In this document: in pieces, positions 1 through 6,847 of the stretch | How positions within the stretch are numbered: the stretch's first letter is position 1 | Layout: each line of letters begins with the position of its first letter | NCBI GenBank assembly: GCA_029860565.1 | Contig: JAOUAY010000026.1 | Coordinates: 1 to 12,459, forward strand | Length of the DNA: 12,459 bases | Reading direction: 5' to 3' | Source: Candidatus Nitrosopumilus sp. | Lineage (GTDB): Archaea > Thermoproteota > Nitrososphaeria > Nitrososphaerales > Nitrosopumilaceae | Program-made: the position numbers and the translations under genes | The notes under the pieces: model-generated | What the model was told of the DNA's origin: nothing | Database searches by the model: none | Seen by the model: the letters and a program-made list of their open reading frames with translations, nothing else

Positions 1-783
1 GATACTATTGTTTATGGATTAGCAGATTTACTTGATCAAGAAAGAGGATGGGGGATGAAAAAGGATACGTTCAACTTTTTGCGTCAAATGGAAGTTTTTG
101 GAGAAGAGACATGGTTTAGAGTTGGAGACAGAGATGCTGCAACACACTTGATCAGAACAAACATGCTAAAAAATGGAAAGAATCTAAGTGATATTACAAA
201 ATGGATGTGTAAAAAATTTGCAGTAACTGCAAACATCATCCCAGTTACAGATAACAGCATTGAAACAAGAATTACTACAGATAAAGGAGAATTACATTTG
301 CAAGAATATTGGGTTAAACACAGAGGAAAAGATCCTGTTGAAGGAATTCAATACATTGGAGCAGATAAAGCCCGTCCAAATCCTGAAGCAATAAATGCAA
401 TTCATGATGCAGAGATGGTAATTTTAGCACCAGGAAACCCATTAACATCAATTGGACCAATGCTTCAAATCAAAGGGATTAGAAAAGAATTATCAAAAAT
501 AAAAAAGAAAGTGGTTGCAATAAGTCCATTAATTGGAGATAACGCAATTAGCGGACCGGCTGCAAAATATATGCAAGCTGCGGGAATAGAATCAAATGCA
601 TATGGATTAGCAAAAATGTATTCTGATGTATGTTCAAACATAATTATAGATACTAAAGATAAAGCATTAGTAAAGAAGATCCAAAGTTTAGATATGAAAG
701 TTTTTGAAACCAAAATCACTATGAAAAATAAAATAGCTGAGGATGCATTAGCAAATTTCCTTTTAAAACAAGTACACGTATAA
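1..783 (+). CDS. cofD: 2-phospho-L-lactate transferase CofD (5'-truncated by window edge)
   Basis: CofD transfers the phospholactyl (or related phosphoenolpyruvyl) moiety from the GDP-activated donor made by CofC onto the deazaflavin Fo, giving F420-0 in the cytosol. The reading frame is open to base 1: 18 codons precede the first ATG at 55, and they read as family sequence (DTIVYGLADLLDQERGWG), so the ATG at 55 is internal. About 260 residues are visible against roughly 300-310 for the family, so the N-terminal substrate loop lies outside the window. Recognisable motifs, counted from the ATG at 55, are GDRDAATH at 24-31, APGNPLTSIGP at 125-135 and SPLIGDNAISGPA at 157-169; the last two match the nucleotide/substrate-binding signatures of the family. 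It ends one base before cofC, which supports an F420 operon. The exact donor (phospholactate or phosphoenolpyruvate) cannot be read from the sequence. Confidence 0.93.
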   Translation, partial: DTIVYGLADLLDQERGWGMKKDTFNFLRQMEVFGEETWFRVGDRDAATHLIRTNMLKNGKNLSDITKWMCKKFAVTANIIPVTDNSIETRITTDKGELHLQEYWVKHRGKDPVEGIQYIGADKARPNPEAINAIHDAEMVILAPGNPLTSIGPMLQIKGIRKELSKIKKKVVAISPLIGDNAISGPAAKYMQAAGIESNAYGLAKMYSDVCSNIIIDTKDKALVKKIQSLDMKVFETKITMKNKIAEDALANFLLKQVHV

Positions 784-784
784 T

Positions 785-1423
785 TTGAAAATAGCCGCAA
801 TAATTCCTGTAAAGACTTTCTCTAAAGCAAAAACTCGTTTAGATTTATCTCCGCAACAAGTTGAAGATTTGTGCAAAGTAATGCTTGAAGAGATTTTACA
901 CACAATATCAATATATCCTCAAATTGAAAAAATTATCATAGTTACAAAGGAAAAAAAAGCAATAGAGATTGGTAAAAAATTCAAGGCAATTACAATTGTG
1001 GATGAAAAAGAAAAAAGTGTTAACAGTGCAGTTGCATTAGCAGACAAATATCTCTTAGAAAATAATTTCCACGCATCAATTGTATTTCCTCAAGATATTC
1101 CATTCATTAAAACTCAAGATATCGATTTTATGTTAAACTACAAAACCCATCCAAATTTTGCAATTATCGTACCATCTAGGAGATTTGATGGGACAAACGC
1201 ACTTGTAAGAATGCCAATAGATTTGATGGAGACACACTATGATGAGGATAGTTACAAAATTCACATGAATACAGCTAAAGAACATACGCTAAATGTTGCC
1301 ATGGTTTTTGTAAAAAGAATAATGTGGGATATTGACAATATCGAGGATCTAAAGTTTGTCTTAGAACAGAATGAAAAGCCAGAAATCATAGAAAAAATTA
1401 AAAAAATTATAAAATCAGATTAA
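785..1423 (+). CDS. cofC: 2-phospho-L-lactate guanylyltransferase CofC
   Basis: CofC activates a three-carbon phosphoacid (2-phospholactate, or phosphoenolpyruvate or 3-phosphoglycerate in some lineages) with GTP, producing the GDP-linked donor used by CofD. The 212-residue protein is full length for this MobA-like nucleotidyltransferase fold. It opens with AAIIPVKTFSKAKTRL (4-19), the nucleotide-binding signature. It also has PQDIPF with D104, DGTNAL at 135-140 and WDIDNIEDL at 181-189, near the C-terminus as usual. The start is TTG. It is accepted because the conserved first strand begins immediately after it and the next in-frame ATG would remove that motif. Only 1 nt separates it from the cofD stop, so translation is probably coupled; no clear Shine-Dalgarno sequence is seen. 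The C-terminus is lysine- and isoleucine-rich. The family call is secure; the substrate is not decided. Confidence 0.92.
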   Translation: MKIAAIIPVKTFSKAKTRLDLSPQQVEDLCKVMLEEILHTISIYPQIEKIIIVTKEKKAIEIGKKFKAITIVDEKEKSVNSAVALADKYLLENNFHASIVFPQDIPFIKTQDIDFMLNYKTHPNFAIIVPSRRFDGTNALVRMPIDLMETHYDEDSYKIHMNTAKEHTLNVAMVFVKRIMWDIDNIEDLKFVLEQNEKPEIIEKIKKIIKSD

Positions 1424-1477
1424 AAAAGATATTTTTAAAGATAAAAAACGTCATTTGAAATACGAATTATCAACATG

Positions 1478-1486
1478 CTTATATAC
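1478..1486 (+). promoter_or_regulatory. Candidate TATA box (upstream) for tfb
   Basis: CTTATATAC lies in the 113-bp gap between cofC and tfb. An archaeal TATA box here would place transcription start about 25 bp downstream, near 1508, giving a leader of about 17 nt to the TTG at 1525 or about 29 nt to the ATG at 1537. It competes with a second TATA-like element at 1501-1509. The sequence match is good but the position is inferred. Confidence 0.4.
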
Positions 1487-1500
1487 AAGGATTTAGAAAT

Positions 1501-1509
1501 TTTTAAATA
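1501..1509 (+). promoter_or_regulatory. Candidate TATA box (proximal) for tfb
   Basis: TTTTAAATA closely matches the archaeal TTTAWATA consensus. Transcription would begin near 1532, a few bases before the ATG at 1537. This near-leaderless arrangement is common in archaea. If this is the main promoter, the TTG at 1525 would lie upstream of the transcript and the ATG would be the start. Confidence 0.4.
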
Positions 1510-1536
1510 TTATCATAAAAGGCTTTGAAAGATAAA

Positions 1537-2445
1537 ATGGTTAAAACAGTTAATCCAAAAGATAAATGTCCAAGATGTGGAAAAGGTTCTCTAGTCACAG
1601 ATGCCAATACAGGTGAAAATTTTTGTGGTAAATGCGGAATTGTAATCACCGATAAAACAGAAGAATCAGGACCTGAGTGGAGATCATTTTCAAATGAAGG
1701 GGAAAATAAAAGCAGAGCAGGAGTCCCAACATCACTAGCCATGCACGATATGGGACTATCCACAATAATCAATCCACAAAACAGAGATGCAACTGGAAAA
1801 CCATTGACTGCGGCCATGAAGAGTACTATTGAGAGACTCAGAACATGGGACAGTAGAAGCCAGGTTCATGAACCAACCGATAGAAATTTTCGACAAGCAT
1901 TTAGTGAGTTAGACAGACTAAAAGACAAACTTGCAGTGGGGGATTCAGTCATTGAAAAAGCAGCTTACATTTACAGAAAAGCACTTGAAAAAGGTCTGGT
2001 CAGAGGTCGTTCCATTTCAGCTTTGATTGCATCTGCACTATATGCAGCATGTAGAGATACTGAAACTCCTAGAACACTAAAAGACATTGGTCAAGCAAGC
2101 AACATTAAACGAAAAGACATTGCAAGATGTTATCGTCTATTGTTAAGGGAATTAAATCTAAAAATGCCAGTTGTCAATCCAGTAAAATGTATTTCAAGAA
2201 TTGCAAGTAAAGCTGGATTATCAGAAAAAACAAAAAGAAAAGCAACAAAGATTTTACAAACTGCAGAAGAGCAAAAAATATCAGCAGGAAAAGATCCTAT
2301 GGGATTAGCAGCAGCAGCACTTTATGTAGCATGTGTAACAAATGGTGAAAATAAAACTCAAAGGGACGTAGCAGAAGCTGCGGGAGTAACAGAAGTTACA
2401 ATCAGAAATAGATACAAAGGCTTGAAAGTAGCCTTAAATCTCTAA
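1537..2445 (+). CDS. tfb: Transcription initiation factor B (TFB, TFIIB homologue)
   Basis: TFB binds TBP on the TATA box, reads the adjacent BRE, and recruits RNA polymerase. Numbered from the upstream TTG at 1525, the protein has an N-terminal zinc ribbon (C15-x2-C18 ... C34-x2-C37) and a B-reader/linker region with EWRSF at 51-55. Two cyclin-like repeats follow, about 113-205 and 207-302. The second contains a BRE-reading helix-turn-helix (RDVAEAAGVTEVTIRNRYKG, 270-289). The length is normal for archaeal TFB. The ATG at 1537 is chosen over the TTG four codons earlier because a TTTTAAATA box sits at leaderless distance from it; the TTG cannot be excluded. The gene has its own promoter candidates and a T-run just after its stop. 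Its stop codon overlaps that of the convergent protease gene. Thaumarchaea usually carry several TFBs, and which one this is cannot be told here. Confidence 0.95.
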   Translation: MVKTVNPKDKCPRCGKGSLVTDANTGENFCGKCGIVITDKTEESGPEWRSFSNEGENKSRAGVPTSLAMHDMGLSTIINPQNRDATGKPLTAAMKSTIERLRTWDSRSQVHEPTDRNFRQAFSELDRLKDKLAVGDSVIEKAAYIYRKALEKGLVRGRSISALIASALYAACRDTETPRTLKDIGQASNIKRKDIARCYRLLLRELNLKMPVVNPVKCISRIASKAGLSEKTKRKATKILQTAEEQKISAGKDPMGLAAAALYVACVTNGENKTQRDVAEAAGVTEVTIRNRYKGLKVALNL

Positions 2446-3422
2446 GGTAGTCTCTTTTTTTGAAAAGAATTTATCAACAAATAAAATAAAATTGAAAAAA
2501 TACCTGCAACTAAAAATAAAAGTTCTAAAGAAGACATCAATGAATGTGAAAATGCATCTTCAATTGAAATAAAATTAATCTGAGAAATAAAAGTAGCATA
2601 TGAAAATATAAAATAATTAGTAGCCCAATGAATTAAGAGTGAAGTCACAAAACCATATCTAAGATAGACCCAACCTAGAATTATTCCACTTGCGGCAGCT
2701 TGAGCAAATTTTCCTTCACTCCATGAATCTCCAAATGCAATGTGGGCAAAACCAAAAAGAACACCCACAAAAATAACCAAAAAAAGGGCTTTTTTCACAT
2801 TATGAATATCTAAAATATTAGGATTCCACAGACATCTCATGAAATATTTTAGCGAAGATTTGTTAGAATAAAGAGCAAATAAAGGAATTCCAATCAAAAG
2901 TAGACGAAACCCAAGTTCTTCAATTAAAGGGGCAAGGCTAACATAAAAAAATTGAATTAAATCATTGTCAGCAAGAGGAGGAACTATATCAATATCAAAG
3001 CCTTCCTGTACAAAATTAATCAATGCCGAAATCAGAATTAAAATTGAGAGCCATTTTGTGACTCCAATCATATAGTTTAATCTAGGATTATATTTTCCAA
3101 AGGAAATAATTGGAGAAAGTGCTTTTGAAAATCCATCTTTTGGACCTAACATTGCAATTACAAAAATTGTAAGATAAAATATCCATAAAACAACAAAAGC
3201 ATCACCAACACTAACATCAATTGGAGCTTGATAGAATTCGGTTTCATTAAAAAGTTCTAAATGAGTGAGAGGGTATTCATAATTAATATCACCACCAATG
3301 TCAGTTTCAAAAACAACATAGATGCCTATAGGAAAAGAAACAAGAAGTAAACCAAAAATTACAGAAAGTAATGCAGCAAAAGGAATTCCAATAGATTGGA
3401 GTAATTTATTTGAATTTTGCAA
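2442..3422 (-). CDS. CPBP-family intramembrane protease-like protein (CAAX/Abi)
   Basis: This is a 326-residue polytopic membrane protein of the CPBP (CAAX protease and bacteriocin-processing) family. Members are glutamate intramembrane endopeptidases related to Rce1. All three family motifs are visible: EELGFR (168-173, ExxxR type), FGFAH (223-227, FxxxH) and HWATN (265-269, HxxxN), so the putative active site is intact. Hydrophobic segments lie near 12-36, 75-93, 122-138, 156-184, 211-229, 243-275 and 300-318. The start is TTG, 6 nt downstream of the aIF1 stop, so it is probably co-transcribed with aIF1; the next in-frame ATG is at residue 91 and would remove two hydrophobic segments. The stop overlaps the tfb stop by 4 bp. 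The substrate is unknown. Relatives act in prenyl-protein processing, bacteriocin immunity or membrane-protein turnover, and nothing here picks between these. Confidence 0.85.
   Translation of the reverse strand: MQNSNKLLQSIGIPFAALLSVIFGLLLVSFPIGIYVVFETDIGGDINYEYPLTHLELFNETEFYQAPIDVSVGDAFVVLWIFYLTIFVIAMLGPKDGFSKALSPIISFGKYNPRLNYMIGVTKWLSILILISALINFVQEGFDIDIVPPLADNDLIQFFYVSLAPLIEELGFRLLLIGIPLFALYSNKSSLKYFMRCLWNPNILDIHNVKKALFLVIFVGVLFGFAHIAFGDSWSEGKFAQAAASGIILGWVYLRYGFVTSLLIHWATNYFIFSYATFISQINFISIEDAFSHSLMSSLELLFLVAGIFSILFYLLINSFQKKRLP
2455..2461 (+). terminator. Oligo-T run, candidate intrinsic terminator of tfb
   Basis: Seven consecutive T residues start 9 nt after the tfb stop codon. Archaeal RNA polymerase commonly terminates on T-runs without needing a hairpin. 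The run lies inside the last codons of the opposing protease gene, so the tfb 3' end would be antisense to that gene. It is supported by sequence and position only. Confidence 0.4.
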
Positions 3423-3428
3423 TTTGTT

Positions 3429-3737
3429 CTAATGTAGTTCTATTGTATCTGCTGCAAATCCTAAATTTATCAAAGTATCTTTGATAGTATCTCTATGATC
3501 ACCTTGTAAGAAGATGTAACCTTCTTTTGCAGTTCCTCCGCAAGCATATTTATTTTTGAGTTCTTTTGCAACAGTTTCTAAATTATTTAGTTTAGGATCC
3601 AGCCCTTCTATCATGGTTCCTTTTTTCTTAAATCGTCTAGTTTCTAACCGAATAATAATTTTAGTGCTATCTTTGGCAAGTTCACCACAAGCACACAGAT
3701 CTTCTGGAAGACCACAAGTATTACAAATTACTGCCAT
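3429..3737 (-). CDS. Translation initiation factor 1 (aIF1/SUI1 family)
   Basis: aIF1 binds the 30S subunit near the P site and enforces start-codon fidelity. The 102-residue product has a short N-terminal zinc-knuckle-like cluster (C5-x2-C8-x6-C15-x-C17). The SUI1 fold follows: a strand with KIIIRLETRRFKKKGT (26-41), CGGTA at 66-70, and LQGDHR at 77-82, the conserved family motif, ending in a short C-terminal strand. Length and motif order are normal for the archaeal family, and the start is ATG. It appears to be the first gene of a two-gene minus-strand unit with the intramembrane protease. A TATA-like element about 32 bp upstream suggests a nearly leaderless message. Confidence 0.93.
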   Translation of the reverse strand: MAVICNTCGLPEDLCACGELAKDSTKIIIRLETRRFKKKGTMIEGLDPKLNNLETVAKELKNKYACGGTAKEGYIFLQGDHRDTIKDTLINLGFAADTIELH

Positions 3738-3764
3738 ACGTTCGAAGTAAATTCAATTATTCAT

Positions 3765-3773
3765 ACTATTAAG
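3765..3773 (-). promoter_or_regulatory. Candidate TATA box for the aIF1-protease unit
   Basis: Read on the minus strand the element is CTTAATAGT. Its centre is about 32 bp before the aIF1 ATG, so transcription would start only a few bases before the start codon. It lies in the 104-bp divergent gap between aIF1 and the zinc-ribbon gene. The match to consensus is moderate. No equally convincing TATA box for the plus-strand gene was found in the same gap; the stretch before 3842 is simply AT-rich. Confidence 0.35.
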
Positions 3774-3841
3774 CCTTGTTTGAATATCAACAATAAATCA
3801 AAAATAAACGGATTTTTTAGATAGAAAATTAAATAAAAATA

Positions 3842-4174
3842 ATGAAGAAAGAACTTACAAAAAAGGCTGCAAAAATGCTACTAAATGGAGCCACACTACT
3901 TAGTGAGCCTTGCCCATATTGTAAAGGAGTCAGAGTGATGAAAGAAGGACATGCATTATGCATTAATTGTGGTCGTGAACCTGAAAAAAAAGATATCCCA
4001 GTTGAAAGATCATTAGACAGTACAACCCCACCGATAAAGAAAGCATTACAGAAAAAGATGGAAATACTCTCAAAAGAGTTAGAGAATGAAAACGATCATG
4101 AAAAACAGCAAAATATTCTAAAAACGATCAATTTGTTATTAGAAACAATAGAAAAAATTAAAGATAAACAATAA
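3842..4174 (+). CDS. SSSCA1/ZNRD2-type zinc-ribbon protein
   Basis: This is a 110-residue protein resembling the Sjogren's syndrome/scleroderma autoantigen 1 family (human ZNRD2), a small zinc-binding protein found across archaea and eukaryotes with no firmly established archaeal role. The N-terminus holds the family core: a short helix, then GATLLSEPCPYCKG (16-29) and CINCGREPE (40-48), giving a C24-x2-C27 ... C40-x2-C43 zinc site. Residues about 64-108 are charged and helical and look like a coiled coil, suited to oligomerisation or partner binding. The start is ATG at 3842 within an AT-rich leader. It lies 35 bp upstream of Sec61-beta on the same strand and may be co-transcribed with it, although that gene appears to have its own TATA element. 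Confidence 0.8.
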   Translation: MKKELTKKAAKMLLNGATLLSEPCPYCKGVRVMKEGHALCINCGREPEKKDIPVERSLDSTTPPIKKALQKKMEILSKELENENDHEKQQNILKTINLLLETIEKIKDKQ

Positions 4175-4176
4175 AG

Positions 4177-4185
4177 TTTTTATGT
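4177..4185 (+). promoter_or_regulatory. Candidate TATA box for Sec61-beta
   Basis: TTTTATGTT is centred 29 bp before the ATG at 4210, the spacing expected for a leaderless archaeal message. It lies wholly in the 35-bp gap after the zinc-ribbon gene. It supports the ATG at 4210 rather than the TTG at 4192 as the Sec61-beta start. Confidence 0.4.
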
Positions 4186-4209
4186 TAAAATTTGAGACGA
4201 CGTACTGTA

Positions 4210-4374
4210 ATGGCAGATAAAAAATCAGCCCCACTTCCAGCATCAAGTGGAGGCCTCATGAGATTCTTTGAGGATGAGACAAAAGGATTCAAGATAGATC
4301 CAAAAATTGTAGTATCAATTCCTATTAGCTTAATTGTAGTGTCATGGGTAATCGATGCATTTCTAGCTCCGTGA
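4210..4374 (+). CDS. Preprotein translocase subunit Sec61-beta (SecG-type)
   Basis: This is the small, single-span subunit of the SecYE-beta channel, which moves proteins across or into the cytoplasmic membrane. The 54-residue product has the archaeal Sec61-beta layout. A polar N-terminus carries PLPASSGGLMRFFEDETKG (8-26), the conserved GLMRFFEDE-type cytoplasmic motif, and one transmembrane helix follows at about 33-52 with almost no external tail. The frame extends upstream to a TTG at 4192, but the family normally begins a few residues before the conserved motif and the TATA spacing fits the ATG, so 4210 is chosen. The gene ends 7 nt before the DUF2070 gene, suggesting one transcript. Confidence 0.9.
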   Translation: MADKKSAPLPASSGGLMRFFEDETKGFKIDPKIVVSIPISLIVVSWVIDAFLAP

Positions 4375-4381
4375 AAAAATA

Positions 4382-6130
4382 ATGGAAAAAGATTCAGACG
4401 ATGTTTCAAAGATACACAATAGATTTTCCCTTACTTTAGTTAATCCATCATCACATTATTTTTCATTAGTTGTATCAATGATAGTATCTACGGTAACTGT
4501 TCTTGCAATATATTTTGGTTATTTGAGTAATTTGGGATTTGAGCAAAATTGGTATAGATTACCAATAGTTTTAGGAGTTCTAGCTTTAACGCAATTATTA
4601 GACACACGATTTTCAAAGAAAAAAGAATATTCGAAATCACTACATTCGTCTCTTTTCGGAAACATGTTATGGACAGTTACACTATTGATGGGAATTCTTT
4701 CAAGTATTGTTTTATCAAAAGACATAGAACCATTCTTCATAACTTTTGGATTGCTACTTTTTGCTAGTTTCAGAATAGGTATTTACACTACAACTCTAGG
4801 AGCAAGTCTCAAAAAAGCTTGGGCAATTTGCTTTATTCAACCAATAGCAATGTATCTGGTATTAATTCCACAAGATCTTTGGATTTCAATACTTAGTGAA
4901 CCAATTGGATTAGGTTATGGAGTCTCTTTTTTGATAATTGCAAGTGTATGGTCATTTGTTACAGACAGGGCAGGAAGACCAGGGATGGAAAGCACACATA
5001 AAACTATTCAAGCATATCTTGCATCCCAAGGAAACGATTTTGAAGACGCTGAGAAATTAATGGAACAACGCTCAAATGAAACCAAAGTATCGACATCACA
5101 GATTAAATTTTCAACACAGAATGGAGAAAATGAATTCAGAATGGTATTGCCAGAGATACATCCAGGGCCATATCACCCAGTAGGTGGAAGTAATATTCCC
5201 TACCTGATTTACAAAAATTTGTCATCATCTGCGATGGTAATGCACAGTATTTCAGATCATGCGTTAAATCTTCCATCAAGAAATGAAGTTGAAAAATATT
5301 TAAAAAATTTAGAAAATAGTAAAGTCAAAGAAGATGGGATGCAATGTACAGAACCAGTAACAGTTCAAATAAACAAAGCCAGAGTTACAGGCTTGCTTTT
5401 TGAAAATAACCCGTTATTGTTTTTGTCGCTATCCCCACACGGTATGGAAGACATACCCAGTTACATGAAAATAGAAATTGTGCAGTATGCAGATAATCGA
5501 AATTATGCCAAAACAATGATAGTAGATTGTCATAATGCAATGGGTGAAGAAATTTCAAAAGAAGACGGTGAAGACATGTTAAACGCTGCAAAATCATGTT
5601 TAGATACTCTAATTACAAAAGATAGATTCCCAATAGAATTTGGTTATGCCAACACTGATGAAATGGATGTATGGACAGAAGATTTAGGAATGGCAGGATT
5701 GGGGATTGTATGTCTCAAAATTAATGAGAAAAAATATTTTCTAGGATGGGCAGATGCCAACAATATGGAAAATGGAGTCAGAGAGAAAATCATAGACATA
5801 TTTACCAAAAGAGGTTATCAATTACTTGAAATTTGTACATCAGATACACATTATGCACCAGTCAAAGCCAGAAATAGAAATGGGTATTATCAACTAGGAT
5901 TAATTACAAGTGCAGAAAAACTTTCAAAATGGTTTTTTAAAATTGCAAAAAATGCAGAGGCAAATATTACAACAGCAAAATTTGAAATTTTAGAAAATGA
6001 AACCAATGTAAAAGTTATGGGTCAGGGCATATACGAAGATTATTCTAAAGCATTAGATAATTCATTGAAAATTACTAAAGGGTTTGTAATTGGCTGCGTA
6101 ATACTTTTCATAACTAGTCTTTTCCTATAA
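4382..6130 (+). CDS. DUF2070 family membrane protein
   Basis: This 582-residue protein matches the archaeal DUF2070 family, which has no established function. The N-terminal 195 residues contain about six hydrophobic helices (near 26-46, 58-74, 92-111, 117-134, 148-166, 177-194). A large soluble region follows (about 200-560), and a final hydrophobic helix lies at 565-582. The soluble part has sharp polar motifs: EIHPGP with H260, VGGSNIPYLIYK (267-278), SPHG with H353, VDCHN with D382 and H384, and SDTH with D488 and H490. These look like metal ligands or catalytic residues, which is an inference. The gene lies 7 nt after Sec61-beta and its end overlaps the convergent nuclease gene by 17 bp. 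It may be a membrane-anchored hydrolase; no substrate can be suggested. Confidence 0.85.
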   Translation: MEKDSDDVSKIHNRFSLTLVNPSSHYFSLVVSMIVSTVTVLAIYFGYLSNLGFEQNWYRLPIVLGVLALTQLLDTRFSKKKEYSKSLHSSLFGNMLWTVTLLMGILSSIVLSKDIEPFFITFGLLLFASFRIGIYTTTLGASLKKAWAICFIQPIAMYLVLIPQDLWISILSEPIGLGYGVSFLIIASVWSFVTDRAGRPGMESTHKTIQAYLASQGNDFEDAEKLMEQRSNETKVSTSQIKFSTQNGENEFRMVLPEIHPGPYHPVGGSNIPYLIYKNLSSSAMVMHSISDHALNLPSRNEVEKYLKNLENSKVKEDGMQCTEPVTVQINKARVTGLLFENNPLLFLSLSPHGMEDIPSYMKIEIVQYADNRNYAKTMIVDCHNAMGEEISKEDGEDMLNAAKSCLDTLITKDRFPIEFGYANTDEMDVWTEDLGMAGLGIVCLKINEKKYFLGWADANNMENGVREKIIDIFTKRGYQLLEICTSDTHYAPVKARNRNGYYQLGLITSAEKLSKWFFKIAKNAEANITTAKFEILENETNVKVMGQGIYEDYSKALDNSLKITKGFVIGCVILFITSLFL

Positions 6131-6800
6131 TCTTCATCTGATCAATATTACCATAGAATTCATCAATAAATGATGCAAACTGGAAAATAGGAACTATGGG
6201 CACATTTTCAATGAAATCAATCTTATCTTGATATAATGTCACTATTACAGGCACAGCAATAGCACCAGGTGTTTTTGCAACATATTTTTTTGTCCTTTCA
6301 ATCTGTTTTTTGACAGCAGTAGATAATGCAGAGGTACTGTAACGCTTCCAATGTTTACAATCAATCAAGATTGCAATACCAAGTCTAATACCTACAACAT
6401 CAATTTCCATCCTAGGTTTTGTCAGCATCATATTTTTCATTACTGCAAAATTTTTTGATGATAATATTTCAGCAGTCAATCCTTCAAAATCCCTCCAATT
6501 AAGTGCAATTGAAAGTTCATCCATAGGAAAACCTTTTACAAGTAAAGCCATAGCAATTTTTAATTTGTCCCCATCTTCAAAATAATATGAATCATCTTGT
6601 TTTGTTCCAACATCATTTTTGACAAATTCCTCTAAAATTATTTCAGAATCATTTGAGTTTATTTTTGTGACAGCTGAAAAATCCTGAACAGACATACCTC
6701 CTGGAATAATTCCCTGTAATCCAACTATCATTTTAGGATGAATTTTCAATTGTAATTTTTGATTCATATTAGAAATATAGGTTTTAGCAACAACTCGCAT
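6114..6800 (-). CDS. Mrr-like PD-(D/E)XK nuclease with N-terminal helical domain
   Basis: This is a 228-residue protein. Residues about 15-100 form a predicted helical region of winged-helix character. Residues about 104-190 look like the restriction endonuclease (Mrr/type IV-like) core: FEGLTAEILSSKNF (105-118), EIDVVG with D134, IDCKHW with D147-x-K149, and a later Q166-x2-R169...Y173. The D...DxK set is the expected catalytic triad, and E107 may add a ligand. No methyltransferase or helicase adjoins it, so a classical restriction system is not indicated; a role in repair or foreign-DNA cleavage is possible. The start is taken at the ATG at 6800. A second ATG at 6767 (residue 12) is also plausible and would enlarge the divergent gap with the solute-binding protein gene. 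The 3' end overlaps the DUF2070 gene by 17 bp. Confidence 0.72.
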   Translation of the reverse strand: MRVVAKTYISNMNQKLQLKIHPKMIVGLQGIIPGGMSVQDFSAVTKINSNDSEIILEEFVKNDVGTKQDDSYYFEDGDKLKIAMALLVKGFPMDELSIALNWRDFEGLTAEILSSKNFAVMKNMMLTKPRMEIDVVGIRLGIAILIDCKHWKRYSTSALSTAVKKQIERTKKYVAKTPGAIAVPVIVTLYQDKIDFIENVPIVPIFQFASFIDEFYGNIDQMKIIGKD

Positions 6801-6824
6801 CAGTGTATTACGATATAGGTTTTA
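6775..6824. repeat. 12-bp direct repeat flanking the nuclease start
   Basis: ATATAGGTTTTA occurs exactly at 6775-6786 and again at 6813-6824, 38 bp apart. The first copy falls in codons 5-9 of the nuclease if translation starts at 6800, or in its leader if translation starts at 6767. The second copy is in the divergent gap and overlaps TATA-like sequence on both strands. It could be a paired regulator site or a duplicated promoter element, or chance in AT-rich DNA. Confidence 0.4.
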
Positions 6825-6830
6825 TTACAT
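6811..6830 (+). promoter_or_regulatory. Candidate promoter region for the solute-binding protein gene
   Basis: Two overlapping TATA-like stretches (GATATAGG at 6812-6819 and TTTTATTAC at 6820-6828) lie 20-37 bp before the ATG at 6848, within range for a leaderless or short-leader archaeal message. A GAGG at 6842-6845 is close to the ATG and could be a weak ribosome site. Which element is used cannot be decided, and the same bases may also serve the divergent nuclease gene. Confidence 0.3.
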
Positions 6831-6847
6831 GATTTTGAAGTGAGGAC

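Noticed and set aside
465..800. 111-codon hydrophobic-looking minus-strand frame opposite cofD
   Set aside because: It lies entirely over conserved CofD and the cofC start. The hydrophobic appearance comes from reading A-rich lysine/glutamate codons on the other strand as Phe and Leu.
1503..1817. 104-codon minus-strand frame opposite the tfb zinc ribbon
   Set aside because: It is the complement of the conserved zinc ribbon and linker of TFB, with no independent support.
2442..3422. Abortive-infection (Abi) defence interpretation of the CPBP protein
   Set aside because: The family is sometimes labelled Abi, but the neighbours are housekeeping genes (aIF1, tfb) and there is no toxin, bacteriocin or phage-related gene nearby.
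4192..4209. Six-codon N-terminal extension of Sec61-beta from a TTG start
   Set aside because: The family does not normally have an Arg-rich extension, and the TATA spacing fits the ATG at 4210 as a leaderless start.
6114..6800. Restriction-modification system around the nuclease
   Set aside because: No methyltransferase, specificity subunit or helicase is present on either side, so only a solitary nuclease can be claimed.
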